This document shows positions 1-8,500 of a stretch of 64,000 bases of DNA, piece by piece (the first letter of the stretch is position 1; each line of letters opens with the position of its first letter). The DNA lies in NCBI RefSeq assembly GCF_964355755.1, contig NC_092671.1, positions 11,419,001 through 11,483,000 of the forward strand, in the 5' to 3' direction. This stretch comes from Antedon mediterranea. Taxonomy: Eukaryota > Echinodermata > Crinoidea > Comatulida > Antedonidae. Both the position numbers and the translations under genes were made by a program. The notes under the pieces are model-generated. The model saw only the letters and a program-made list of their open reading frames with translations, had not been told where the DNA came from and did not search any database.

Positions 1-339
1 AAATCTCACTTTGGACTGTAACGACTTTGAAACCAAAACCTCGTTAAGAGCATCAATCACTTTACCTCCGGTTGAATAAAACCCTGGGGCTATAGCTATT
101 TCGATCGACGAGTCTTCTTCTTCTAATTCGTTATCGCTTATATTCACCAGCAATTTATTGTTGGTATCGTCGACGTTATACCACGTGTGGGGATAATAAA
201 TTTCGCTTAAACCAACCTCCCATTCACCGTACAAATGAATAGGCTCCGCCAGCTTGGTCGTGTATCTCGTAAGAGTATTTTCGGGAAAACAGTTCATGGA
301 ACTGTTGCTAGGTAAGAGGACGTAAAACTGAGCCGTCAT
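1..339 (-). CDS. Polinton-type element ORF of unknown function, cut by window edge
   Basis: The frame is open without a stop from an ATG at 339 to base 1 (113 codons), so the C-terminus lies outside the window. The N-terminus reads MTAQFYVLLPSNSS and continues with a conserved-looking stretch around GEWEVGLSEIYYPHTWYN. From memory, proteins that start this way (a 'FYVxLPSNSS' opening, then a 'GxWEVGLxEIxYPxTW' block) often lie beside F54H12.3-type integrase genes in virus-like DNA transposons of marine invertebrates. I could not check this, and no function should be assumed; a structural or morphogenesis role is only a guess. It starts 6 bp below the stop of the integrase ORF on the same strand, which suggests one co-expressed gene cluster. 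No signal peptide or membrane segment is visible. Confidence 0.6.
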   Translation of the reverse strand, partial: MTAQFYVLLPSNSSMNCFPENTLTRYTTKLAEPIHLYGEWEVGLSEIYYPHTWYNVDDTNNKLLVNISDNELEEEDSSIEIAIAPGFYSTGGKVIDALNEVLVSKSLQSKVRF

Positions 340-344
340 GATGT

Positions 345-1439
345 TTACCGGGCAATATTCTGAACCCAACTGTTGAACTTGGCCGGATAACCTAACCACT
401 TAACGAAATATTCCGTTTTCCCTCCTCGTTTTCTTTTCTTTATTACTTCTTCCACGCGATACGTATCCTTGTCGCTTTTGGATACTTTTTGCAATTCCTT
501 TTCGTAAAAAGTACCTTCTATGATTTCGCCGTCCCAATCCTCCAGTTTATATGTGGGAACGGTCGAACCGGTACGCTTACGTATCCTAAATATCTCCTCC
601 GTCCAGTTTGCCAGGTAACCTTTCTCGAAAGGCATTTTGTATCTACTTATTCGCACTTTATTACCCTCTTTGAACTTGGGCCGAACTTGTTTCTTTTGCT
701 TCATTTTATACAGATTTTCCCAAACTTCATGTTCGTTATCTTTTGTAACCTGTGAGGGCGCCATACCGATTGATCTGTGTTTAGAATTATTGTAACTCGA
801 TACCAATTTTGGAAGTACGTCTATATATTTTCGAGTAGCTTTTGATGTAAAGTATCTCCACATCCTAGTTTTCAACGATCTATTGAATCTTTCCACGACG
901 CTAGCTTTTGTTTCGTTATTGGTAGTGAAAAAATGTATATTCAACGATTTTAGGAGCGCTTGAACTTTACGATTAGTAAACTCTGTACCTTTATCAGTGT
1001 GAATTTTTAATGGCTTTCTTTTTCCAGATAATAGTTTTTTCATAGCAGTAAGCATAGAACCGGCAGATTTATTCTTTATAGGTAAAACCCATGCATATTT
1101 ACTAAGTACGTCTATACACGTAATAAGAAACGTGTTTTGTTTATTATACTTTTTTAAAGAAGACAAGTCAACGAGATCCAATTCCCACTGCTCGTCAATA
1201 GCTGTAACAAACACCCTGTTTCTCTGAAAACGTCTTTGAATAGGTTTATGAAGAGTGTACGTATCTTGTTTTTCTAACCAGTCTTGAACGTCAGTCTTTG
1301 AAATATTAGAGTCATTTTTCACGTTTGTATAAAGTCGATCGACACCCCCGAAACTACCAGGGTTTTTTGGGTCGTAGTACGTAGAACTTAATAGTCTGTC
1401 CATAACTCTCTCACTCGTTGAAATGAAACACTCACACAT
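345..1439 (-). CDS. DDE integrase with C-terminal chromodomain (F54H12.3-like, Polinton type)
   Basis: This is a 364-residue retroviral-type integrase of the family used by Polinton/Maverick and related elements to insert their DNA. The likely DDE residues are D88 (in ELDLVDL), D149 (HTDKGTEF) and E183 (SVVERFNRSLK), with 33 residues between the last two, close to the classic spacing of 35. The HSIGMAPSQV-like block after the core (SKHRSIGMAPSQV) is typical of the family. The last 40 residues form a chromodomain-like segment (YRVEEVIKKR ... YFVKWLGYP ... SWV), which in related integrases targets insertion to modified histones. The N-terminal block MDRLLSSTYYDPKNPGSFGG starts at residue 13 (ATG at 1403), so the true start may be there and not at 1439. 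The frame is intact and all catalytic positions are kept, so the element may be young or recently active. Confidence 0.85.
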   Translation of the reverse strand: MCECFISTSERVMDRLLSSTYYDPKNPGSFGGVDRLYTNVKNDSNISKTDVQDWLEKQDTYTLHKPIQRRFQRNRVFVTAIDEQWELDLVDLSSLKKYNKQNTFLITCIDVLSKYAWVLPIKNKSAGSMLTAMKKLLSGKRKPLKIHTDKGTEFTNRKVQALLKSLNIHFFTTNNETKASVVERFNRSLKTRMWRYFTSKATRKYIDVLPKLVSSYNNSKHRSIGMAPSQVTKDNEHEVWENLYKMKQKKQVRPKFKEGNKVRISRYKMPFEKGYLANWTEEIFRIRKRTGSTVPTYKLEDWDGEIIEGTFYEKELQKVSKSDKDTYRVEEVIKKRKRGGKTEYFVKWLGYPAKFNSWVQNIAR

Positions 1440-1709
1440 AAAACATTACTTTTAAAAAAAGAACAACAACATTTTTTTTTTTTTGTAAATTATCAAACAA
1501 TATTTTTTATTAACACACCGCACGAATCAAATATAGTACAATTGTAAATATAGTTTACATACATTTGGAATACAAATACTTTTAAAAATAATTGCAAGTA
1601 AATTGTACGTGAAAGTAATTAGAATAATCGTGAAAATAAAAGAATACAAATAAATTGTAAATGACGTCGGTAAACAAATAATTTGATTTAGAGTTCATTG
1701 TTAAGAAAG
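1440..1709. other. AT-rich gap between integrase and PC4-like gene
   Basis: About 270 bp of AT-rich sequence with a poly-T/poly-A run near 1470-1485. I see no ORF or RNA gene. It probably holds the integrase promoter/5' leader and the 3' end of the next gene. Confidence 0.5.
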
Positions 1710-2525
1710 TTATTTCAACATTGATGTAGGCCTGCGTCCTCCGTTATCGTTTTCGTCAACACCACCGTCGACGGTAACTGCTTTATCAACCTCTTCAATC
1801 ATCTTTTGTATTTCACCGTGTTGTTCGATTAACTTGTACCACTGTTTTTTTGGAAGGTTTATACCTTTTTTGCCGGGTTTAAACTCGCCTCCTTCTTCGG
1901 CCTGGTAACAACGGCGAATACATACAAACTGCTCTTCTTTCCAGTTACTAACTATCACATGTATTATAGGTGTGTCCGAAAGAGGGATTCTTACTGCCTC
2001 CACCAAGTTAATGTCTCTTTGCAAATCGTCTAGGGCTTGAAGAATTAAATCAATATTGGTAAAAAGTTTTTGCCACAACAGAACGGGTAAATTAATACCT
2101 ACAGGCCCAGGTTTGAAGGCACCATTTTCTTCCGTTTGATAAAATTCTCTGAGGCAAACATAAACAACTTCACCCCAGCGCTGGGCCACTACATGGCGTT
2201 TTTCAGACAGAAAAATCCTGTTTGTTGAGGTTATTGTAACCTTTGGTTCAGCACCGGTCATTTCGGTATAATCCTTGGCGCTCATTCCTGAGGCAGAGTG
2301 AAATGTTTTTTTACTTGTAGACGGCTTCGTTGCTTTACTCAAATCGTTAGATTGACTGTTGAAAAATTTTCTAGGATCCAATAATTTCGAGGAGTTAGAA
2401 GTCATCGTTGGTACTTTAAAACTGCTACACTCGTCAGTTTTAGAACTCCCCATAACTCTTTTCATAGTCCTACGAGCCTTCTCGCCAATTGCTAATTTTG
2501 GAGCAGGTACGTTTTTGAAACTCAT
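1710..2525 (-). CDS. Tandem PC4-like (transcriptional coactivator p15) protein of the virus-like element
   Basis: I place the start at the ATG at 2525 (MSFKNVPAPKLAIGEKARR), giving 271 residues. The frame is open up to an ATG at 2606, but that lies only about 10-15 bp below a TATA box at 2615-2624 and is probably upstream of the transcription start. The N-terminal third is Ser/Thr/Lys-rich and looks disordered. Two PC4-like domains follow: residues about 96-161 with FKPGPVGINLPVLLWQKL, and about 178-236 with FKPGKKGINLPKKQWYKL. The 'FKPGxxGINLpxxqWxkL' signature is the known C-terminal half of the PC4 fold, which binds single-stranded DNA and acts in transcription and repair. Cellular PC4 has one such domain and dimerises; two in one chain could make an intramolecular dimer. 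In this cluster it probably serves transcription or ssDNA binding of the element. Confidence 0.75.
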   Translation of the reverse strand: MSFKNVPAPKLAIGEKARRTMKRVMGSSKTDECSSFKVPTMTSNSSKLLDPRKFFNSQSNDLSKATKPSTSKKTFHSASGMSAKDYTEMTGAEPKVTITSTNRIFLSEKRHVVAQRWGEVVYVCLREFYQTEENGAFKPGPVGINLPVLLWQKLFTNIDLILQALDDLQRDINLVEAVRIPLSDTPIIHVIVSNWKEEQFVCIRRCYQAEEGGEFKPGKKGINLPKKQWYKLIEQHGEIQKMIEEVDKAVTVDGGVDENDNGGRRPTSMLK

Positions 2526-2611
2526 GTTGAGCGATTGTATGTAGAGTGATGAACAGAGAGAGTGAAACGAATGATGGTTGATAGTTCTGAATGATTTCGT
2601 TTGCATCAGGT

Positions 2612-2628
2612 CCGATATATATACAGTT
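2612..2628 (-). promoter_or_regulatory. TATA box of the PC4-like gene
   Basis: Read on the minus strand, 2615-2624 gives GTATATATAT. A start site about 30 bp further along (near 2590) would make the ATG at 2525 the first usable one. Confidence 0.5.
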
Positions 2629-2781
2629 GAGTACGGAAGTACCTTTTTAAAAGTAATTAGCCTAAAGCGTTGTTAATAGTTTTTCCTATCAATTGTCTCC
2701 CTACAACGCATGCGGATTAAAGCATTGTTAATTGTTTGTTTTCCGGTCAATCGTTTTTCCGTGGCACGTGCGAAACACGTT

Positions 2782-3333
2782 TTAGATATCCTCACACAAT
2801 AACTTATACAGGTTCTCTGAATTAGTCAAGGTATTTACGAGAAAGTAAACAAAATGTCTATACCGTGGTAATGAATATTCCTCGTACTTATTCATCTCGC
2901 TGTACACGGTATCGTCTGTAACATACTCTTTATCCAGAACCTCCCGATAAAAATAATCAATCTGTTCTTCTGGAGATTTCATTAAACAGAAGTCATGATC
3001 TTTTTGACCAGGCCTATCAAATTCGCAACCATAACAAGCCGCTTTACTTAACATCCAACACATGTTTAACATTTGAGAAACAAACACTTCTCTGGTTAAA
3101 TATTCCAATTTCAATAAAAATTCTCTCTCCACCTCATCTACGTACGTAAATATACAACTTGTAGCCCGGCTACCCCTCTCATCTCCTTCATCAACACCGG
3201 CGGGTACACCCTCATTGGTCCGCATGTACCGATCACCGATATCGTTACCTGTAACAACAGTCTCCTCATCATCGCTAATAATTATAACTGTATCTACACA
3301 GCTACCTAACGAAAAATCTATACTTCCAGACAT
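2782..3333 (-). CDS. Small element protein with SUMO-interacting motif and Cys/His cluster
   Basis: This 183-residue protein sits in the same orientation as the PC4-like and integrase genes and is probably part of the same element. The N-terminal region has VIIISDDEE (residues 16-24): a four-residue hydrophobic core followed by Ser and acids, which is the textbook shape of a SUMO-interacting motif. The middle has CYGCEFDRPGQKDHDFC, a C-x2-C-x9-H-x2-C arrangement that could bind zinc. The C-terminal half is mixed charged and aromatic, with no membrane segment. I recall similar 'CxGC...GQ..H..C(L)M' proteins beside the same integrase family in other invertebrates, but cannot verify it. Function is unknown; the motif suggests contact with SUMOylated host chromatin or PML-like bodies. 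Confidence 0.55.
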   Translation of the reverse strand: MSGSIDFSLGSCVDTVIIISDDEETVVTGNDIGDRYMRTNEGVPAGVDEGDERGSRATSCIFTYVDEVEREFLLKLEYLTREVFVSQMLNMCWMLSKAACYGCEFDRPGQKDHDFCLMKSPEEQIDYFYREVLDKEYVTDDTVYSEMNKYEEYSLPRYRHFVYFLVNTLTNSENLYKLLCEDI

Positions 3334-3424
3334 AGCGAAATACTGTAACTCTACGATAAAATAGACGAAACAACTGGAAAGGTCACAAAAAGCAGTCCCT
3401 CTTCTTACAATGTCTAAAAAGAAA

Positions 3425-3450
3425 CGGCTCTAAAATATAAAAAACAAAAC
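3425..3450 (-). promoter_or_regulatory. Possible TATA box of the 183-aa element gene
   Basis: The minus strand reads TTTTATATTTTAG around 3431-3443, about 100 bp before the ATG at 3333. The placement fits a promoter; there is no other support. Confidence 0.3.
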
Positions 3451-3559
3451 TATTGTACCAAACAAAAAGAACAATGAACAAAAGAAATTAGGAAATACTA
3501 AACAAAGGTGACCTATGCAATGGTCAAACCGCCTAAAAATAACAATAGCAATCCTCAAA

Positions 3560-3840
3560 CAAAGAACTACCTTCACTAATATATTTTAACCCAGGCCAAA
3601 ACGAAAACCCCGCCAAAATAACAAACCCCCTTCTCTAACAAAGAATGACCTTTCGCTAATTAATATTACAATAACAGGAAATTAAACAATAGAAAATATA
3701 ATATATACCCTAGGGATATGACATTCCTTTCGGGTCTGGTACAAAGAGTGACCTTTCACTAATTATTATTACAATACCTGGAAATTAAACAATAGAAATA
3801 TGAAATATGCCCTGGGGGTATGACATTCCATTCGGGTCTG
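3560..3840. repeat. Imperfect ~95-bp tandem repeat upstream of the element genes
   Basis: Blocks containing 'aggaaattaaacaatagaaa' and 'tatgacattcc' followed by 'tcgggtctg' recur at 3677-3740 and 3779-3840. A looser third copy of the leading 'cctttcgctaatta' part lies near 3650. The block sits between the 183-aa ORF and the duplicated SLC22 fragment, so it may be the element's terminal or promoter region. Confidence 0.5.
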
Positions 3841-3862
3841 AAGTCCTACATATACTACTCAT

Positions 3863-4362
3863 ATTCACCAATGTATTTAAAGACGTTATCAAACTTCATA
3901 GTGTGATACTGGCAGTATACTTATTCAACAACCAAACCTGACGCTACTGATCCATTGATAGGATTGGTTCTATTGTGTGTAAGCTACAGTTCTTACAAAT
4001 TAACATAGCACAAGACCATATATAGAATACCTTTAAATGCATCAGCGCGCAATTATTGTGTTTCTAGTAAATTGGTACTTATTCAACAACCAAACCTGAC
4101 GCTACTGATCCCTGGATAGGATTGGTTCTATTGTGTGTAGGCTACAGTTGTTACAAATTAACATAGCACAAGACCATATATAGAATACCTTTAAATGCAT
4201 CAGCGCGCAATTATTGTGTTTCTAGTTTGGTACTTATTCAACAACCAAACCTGACACTACTGATCCCTGGATAGGATTGGTTCTATTGTGTGTAGTTGTT
4301 ACAAATGTTAGTTATTAACATATTAACACAAGACTAAATGCATCACCGCGCAATCCCTCTTT
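3863..4362 (-). pseudogene. Detached SLC22 exon-1 start plus triplicated promoter unit
   Basis: Positions 3863-3900 match the first 13 codons of the SLC22 gene at 13005 (MKFDN then VFxYIGEY) on the minus strand. Similarity begins abruptly at 'catattcaccaatg' and the rest of exon 1 is missing. Upstream on the minus strand the copy continues into the same promoter DNA seen at 13006-13330. The ~155-bp unit (from 'acttattcaacaacca' to 'gtgtttctag') occurs about three times here, the third shortened, against two at the intact gene. This is a truncated duplicate of the 5' end of the transporter gene; the virus-like element lies on the side where the rest would be. Confidence 0.75.
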
Positions 4363-4394
4363 CAAGTTTAACTTAACTTTAACTATTGTACTAT

Positions 4395-4712
4395 TTTTGA
4401 AAACAAATGCTCCTGCGGGTCCCATGGACTCAACACCGCACAAATGATAGCATAAGAGAGGAGCTTGGTGTATCAAATGATTGGTTGCTGCAGTATGTTA
4501 AAAAGCAGAAATTGTGCTATTTTGGTGACATTAAGCGGAAAGATGGAATGGAGAAGCCAGTGTTAGAGGCTTATGTTACAGGGAAGAGAAGAAGAGGAAG
4601 ACCAAGATGCAAATGGAAAAGAACTATAACAGATGTGTTTGACTCTATGGAGCAAGCAAGTAGGATGACAGAAGACAGGCGATGGTTTCAGAATACTGTT
4701 AGAGAAGCTTTC
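4395..4712 (+). pseudogene. C-terminal fragment of a non-LTR retrotransposon reverse transcriptase
   Basis: The translation includes LRVPWTQHRTNDSI, YVKKQKLCYFGDIKRKDG and GKRRRGRPRCKWK. This 'W.xHRTN.si ... kkrkL.yFGHi.R.d ... GkRgRGRPr..W' tail is characteristic of RT ORFs in several LINE clades. Only about 100 codons remain, and the copy breaks into a T-rich stretch at about 4710. A second copy lies at 16165-16467. The fragment is dead because the catalytic RT core is absent. Confidence 0.75.
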
Positions 4713-4745
4713 TTTTTTTTTTCGAGTGTGAAAATCTCCTCTTGA

Positions 4746-5512
4746 GGATGAAGTCTTTCTCATGATTGTTGTCCGTGCTTAAAAAATGCCTAATGCAAAA
4801 GCTTTCGATAATTTAGAGCTCACTTGTAATCAAGCTATATACATATTAAATAAAATCATAAATCATGAAAATAAACAATGCTGATACTTCTGTTTTTCGT
4901 GATCATTACATCACACATCGTGCCCAGCAGACTCTAACCCCGATATTTATTCTGTAGAATAGATATGTTCGAAATGGATGACACCATTTAGTTTGTCGTT
5001 AAAGTTAGACTGGAAGATGAACTAAATTTTGTTTTGGAAAAGACTTTGATATGTAAATTTGAAGTAGTTATTATTATTATATTTTTCTGGATAGGCGAAA
5101 ATTAAAACGAAGTTTTAAAAATTTGAAATTGTAAGTAATTCATGGTATAAGTGATAGATTCTACTTTATTTCTCCGTTTATAAAAATATTGTTTTAGATA
5201 CTATTTCTAAAATTAAAAATAAATTGTCATTAGTAACATTATTAGTTTGCTAAAACACACATACTGTATATTTATATACTAAACATAAATGTAAACCTAT
5301 AGTAGGTTATTTTTTAATTAGCTACAAGTACAACATGTTACTGCTATTTGACATATTCCCTTCTATACATAAATGTTTTGAACACATTGCTTAGTTTCAC
5401 GGCGATTTAAATATCTAGATACAACCCAAACCCAAACGAAATTAACTAAAGCTGGCATGAGAACCAATATAACGATTTAATCACTATTTCAAATTGCAAC
5501 AGTTTTTTATTC
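4746..5512. other. AT-rich spacer, no gene seen
   Basis: About 770 bp between the LINE fragment and the end of the first transporter gene. There are no convincing ORFs or RNA genes. It probably includes the 3' UTR of the minus-strand SLC22 gene. Confidence 0.5.
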
Positions 5513-8500
5513 TTAAGTATTGGCTGCTCCTTGCATCTGAAGACTTTCAAAATCTTTATTCCCTCTTATGTTGTTTTTCCTGTAATAATAAAACAAGAAT
5601 ATAAGTTACACGGTGTCATCGGTAATCGGAAATAAGTTTAAAGGTAAAAGTAAAGTACTGTTTTTACCTTGTAATCATTTCAGCTTCTTCTATAGTCTGC
5701 GGCATTGGCACATTTAAAGTTTCCGGCAGCAGAAGTGCCACCAGTCCAGAAGTCACTGACGTAAAACTGAACGCCACCAGCGGCAGAGGTGCCCATACTT
5801 TTTCGAGGAAAAGAATCTGTGGGGCAAGCATCCCAGCCACTCGTGAAAAGAGAGAGCATATTCCTAAACCGGTGCTCCTGTAAACACATAAAATTACGTT
5901 GTAAGTGTCACATGTATTGACACAATGTGCACCAAAAGAACGGGTGCTGTGTTTTTTTCGTAAAACCAATCATTTATACAAAGGCCAGAAAACATTCAGG
6001 AATTAATATTATTGTACGAACTTAGCATATATTATTGCTTGTGAAAATAAATGTATTTAACTTGCCTAATATTCGTTGGAAAAAGTTCAACAGTATATAT
6101 ATAAACAATTCCAAATGCAGATGTAATGAAAAACTTGCCAATCATTGCTAAAGATGTTCTGAAAGCCACGAGTGTTACCGCTGAAGATGTACAAACATGA
6201 TTATTATTACTCTAAATAAATGGCTTTATAAAAGCAACACGTTGCTCAAAAATTGAAAATTCGAATCGACCTGAAAAATACATTGTTAAATTACCTTAGT
6301 AATATTTGTAGTATAATAAAAAGGTGGAATTCTGATTGTCGGTTTAGAATTAATGTTCTTTGCCTCTTGTGTTTATATATATATATATAAACACAAGAGG
6401 CAAAGAACATTAATTCTAAACCGCCCGGTGATATACTGAAATTTAATTAATTAATTTGAAACGATAAAGATGAGGAAATCTGTGAGAATGAGAAAAAGTC
6501 GCCCCAACCGCCGAGACTCGAACTCGGCCCGCCTGCTTGATATGCAGATGTCTTAACCATTAGACCACTGGCGCTTTCATGGTATTGTTCGAACTCGATT
6601 GGATAACGACTCTTTAACATTCTCGGCGTGGTACGGCGGAACAGCACTAGTCCTCAGTTGTACGCACGCGTGGTCTAATGGTTAGGACATCTGCATATCA
6701 AGCAGGCGGTCAGAGTTCGAGTCTCGGTTGGGGCGACTTTTTCTCATTCTCACAGATTTCCTCATCTTTATCGTTTCAAATTAATTAATTAAATTTCAGT
6801 ATATCACCGGGCGGTTTAGAATTAATGTTCTTTGCCTCTTGTGTTTATATATATAAAAGTATCTCTTCGGAGATCCCGCCTCGTGAATAACAAGGCCAAA
6901 AGCCATTAAGTCGCGTGCTACAATGCATAGTGATACCGGACCGATAGACAGACCGACAGACCGACAGACAGACAGACAGAGAGACCGACCGACCGACATA
7001 GTGAACTATACTGACCGAAATTACTGAAGATGTTTAAAAATGTTGAAATGTTTAAAAACATTTATTTTTTTTTAATTTACACGTGCGTAGCCTGTCACTT
7101 TCGACGTGCTCGTATAACGTAATTTCGAGTTGAAAAGTAAGTCAAGAAAACAGAAATAGGGCAAAAAGAGTGCGCAATAACATTTAACACGCAGTGCGCG
7201 CGCAAAAATATGCGCACTCATGGCAATTTTGTAAACGCTTAAAATGGCCTGAAATGTACTCTTATTTCATCGAAAATAAATTTTGAAAATGTTAAGCGCG
7301 CGTCGTACGCATGCGTTACATGCGCTACGCACGTAATTGTATTGCCATATGATGATTTATGCCCTGAAATTTATGAGTACCAAATTTTATTTAATTGTGA
7401 TTCATGGTTGTGAAGATATGATTACAAACGTGATTTCGTTAAATCGTGCGTAGACCGCGTAATTTTTTATTGCGCACCGTGAAAACATAACCACATTGAT
7501 TCCTGGCCATAAGGAATATACTGTGAAAAATTGACCTAGCTAGATTAAACTGATATCAAGATAAGGCCAGAAAGCGATAAAACGCATAGTGATACCGGAC
7601 CGACAGACAGACAGACAGACAGACCGACAGACAGACAGACAGACCGACCGACATAGTGAACTATAGAGTCGCTTCCACGTGACTAAAAATACTGAAAGAT
7701 GAGGGCGTATCAATTTGATCTCTGTTGCGCGTGCGTACAACTGAGGACTAGTGCTGTTCCGCCGTACCACGCCGAGAATGTTAAAGAGTCGTTATCCAAT
7801 CGAGTTCAAACAATACCATGAAAGCCCCAGTGGTCTAATGGTTAGGACATCTGCATATCAAGCAGGCGGTCCGAGTTCGAGTCTCGGTTGGGGCGACTTT
7901 TTCTCATTCTCACAGATTTCCTCATCTTTATCTACTACTGGTTTTACAACGCTACTCATGCCAGTGAGGGAAGGGTGATGATGTGGGTGGTTTAACTGCA
8001 ATAATAAAGATTTATACATAATATACGGCGAGTGAAAACGCAGCTCTTTATCCGTTTAAAAAAAAATGTATATTATATCCAACCTCTGCAACACAGATTG
8101 AAAAAAAAATGGATCGAATTTCTGTTATGAGGATACAGTACTTGCCTTTACGACGCCTGAGGGAATAGACACTTGTGGAACAGAGATTGGAATGTTCCAT
8201 TCCTCGCAAATCAATACATTTGTATAATCGTATATTAAATCTATCAAAATAGTATTTTTTAAAGAAAATCGGCCTGTCTTCAACATTATGATGGTGTACT
8301 CTAGCTGTTCAACCGGTTTTCAGCTATTAAAAACAATTATCGTAGGAGGAGATAGGAAAATGCGAAGCCTCCTCGCATTTTTGTGGCGGGTATTTTTCAA
8401 GATGGACATCCATTAGACAGTGTATACCACGGTCGGAAAACACCCCTATTTGGGGCAAATCGTTGAACCTAAATTCGTTTTAATCATCAATAACTAATTA

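Noticed and set aside
6447-6647. Open frames MLFRRTTPRMLKSRYPIEF... at 6.5, 7.8 and 20.1 kb
   Set aside because: They are the 5' flank and tRNA-like body of the SINE; similarity between copies reflects the repeat, not a protein family.
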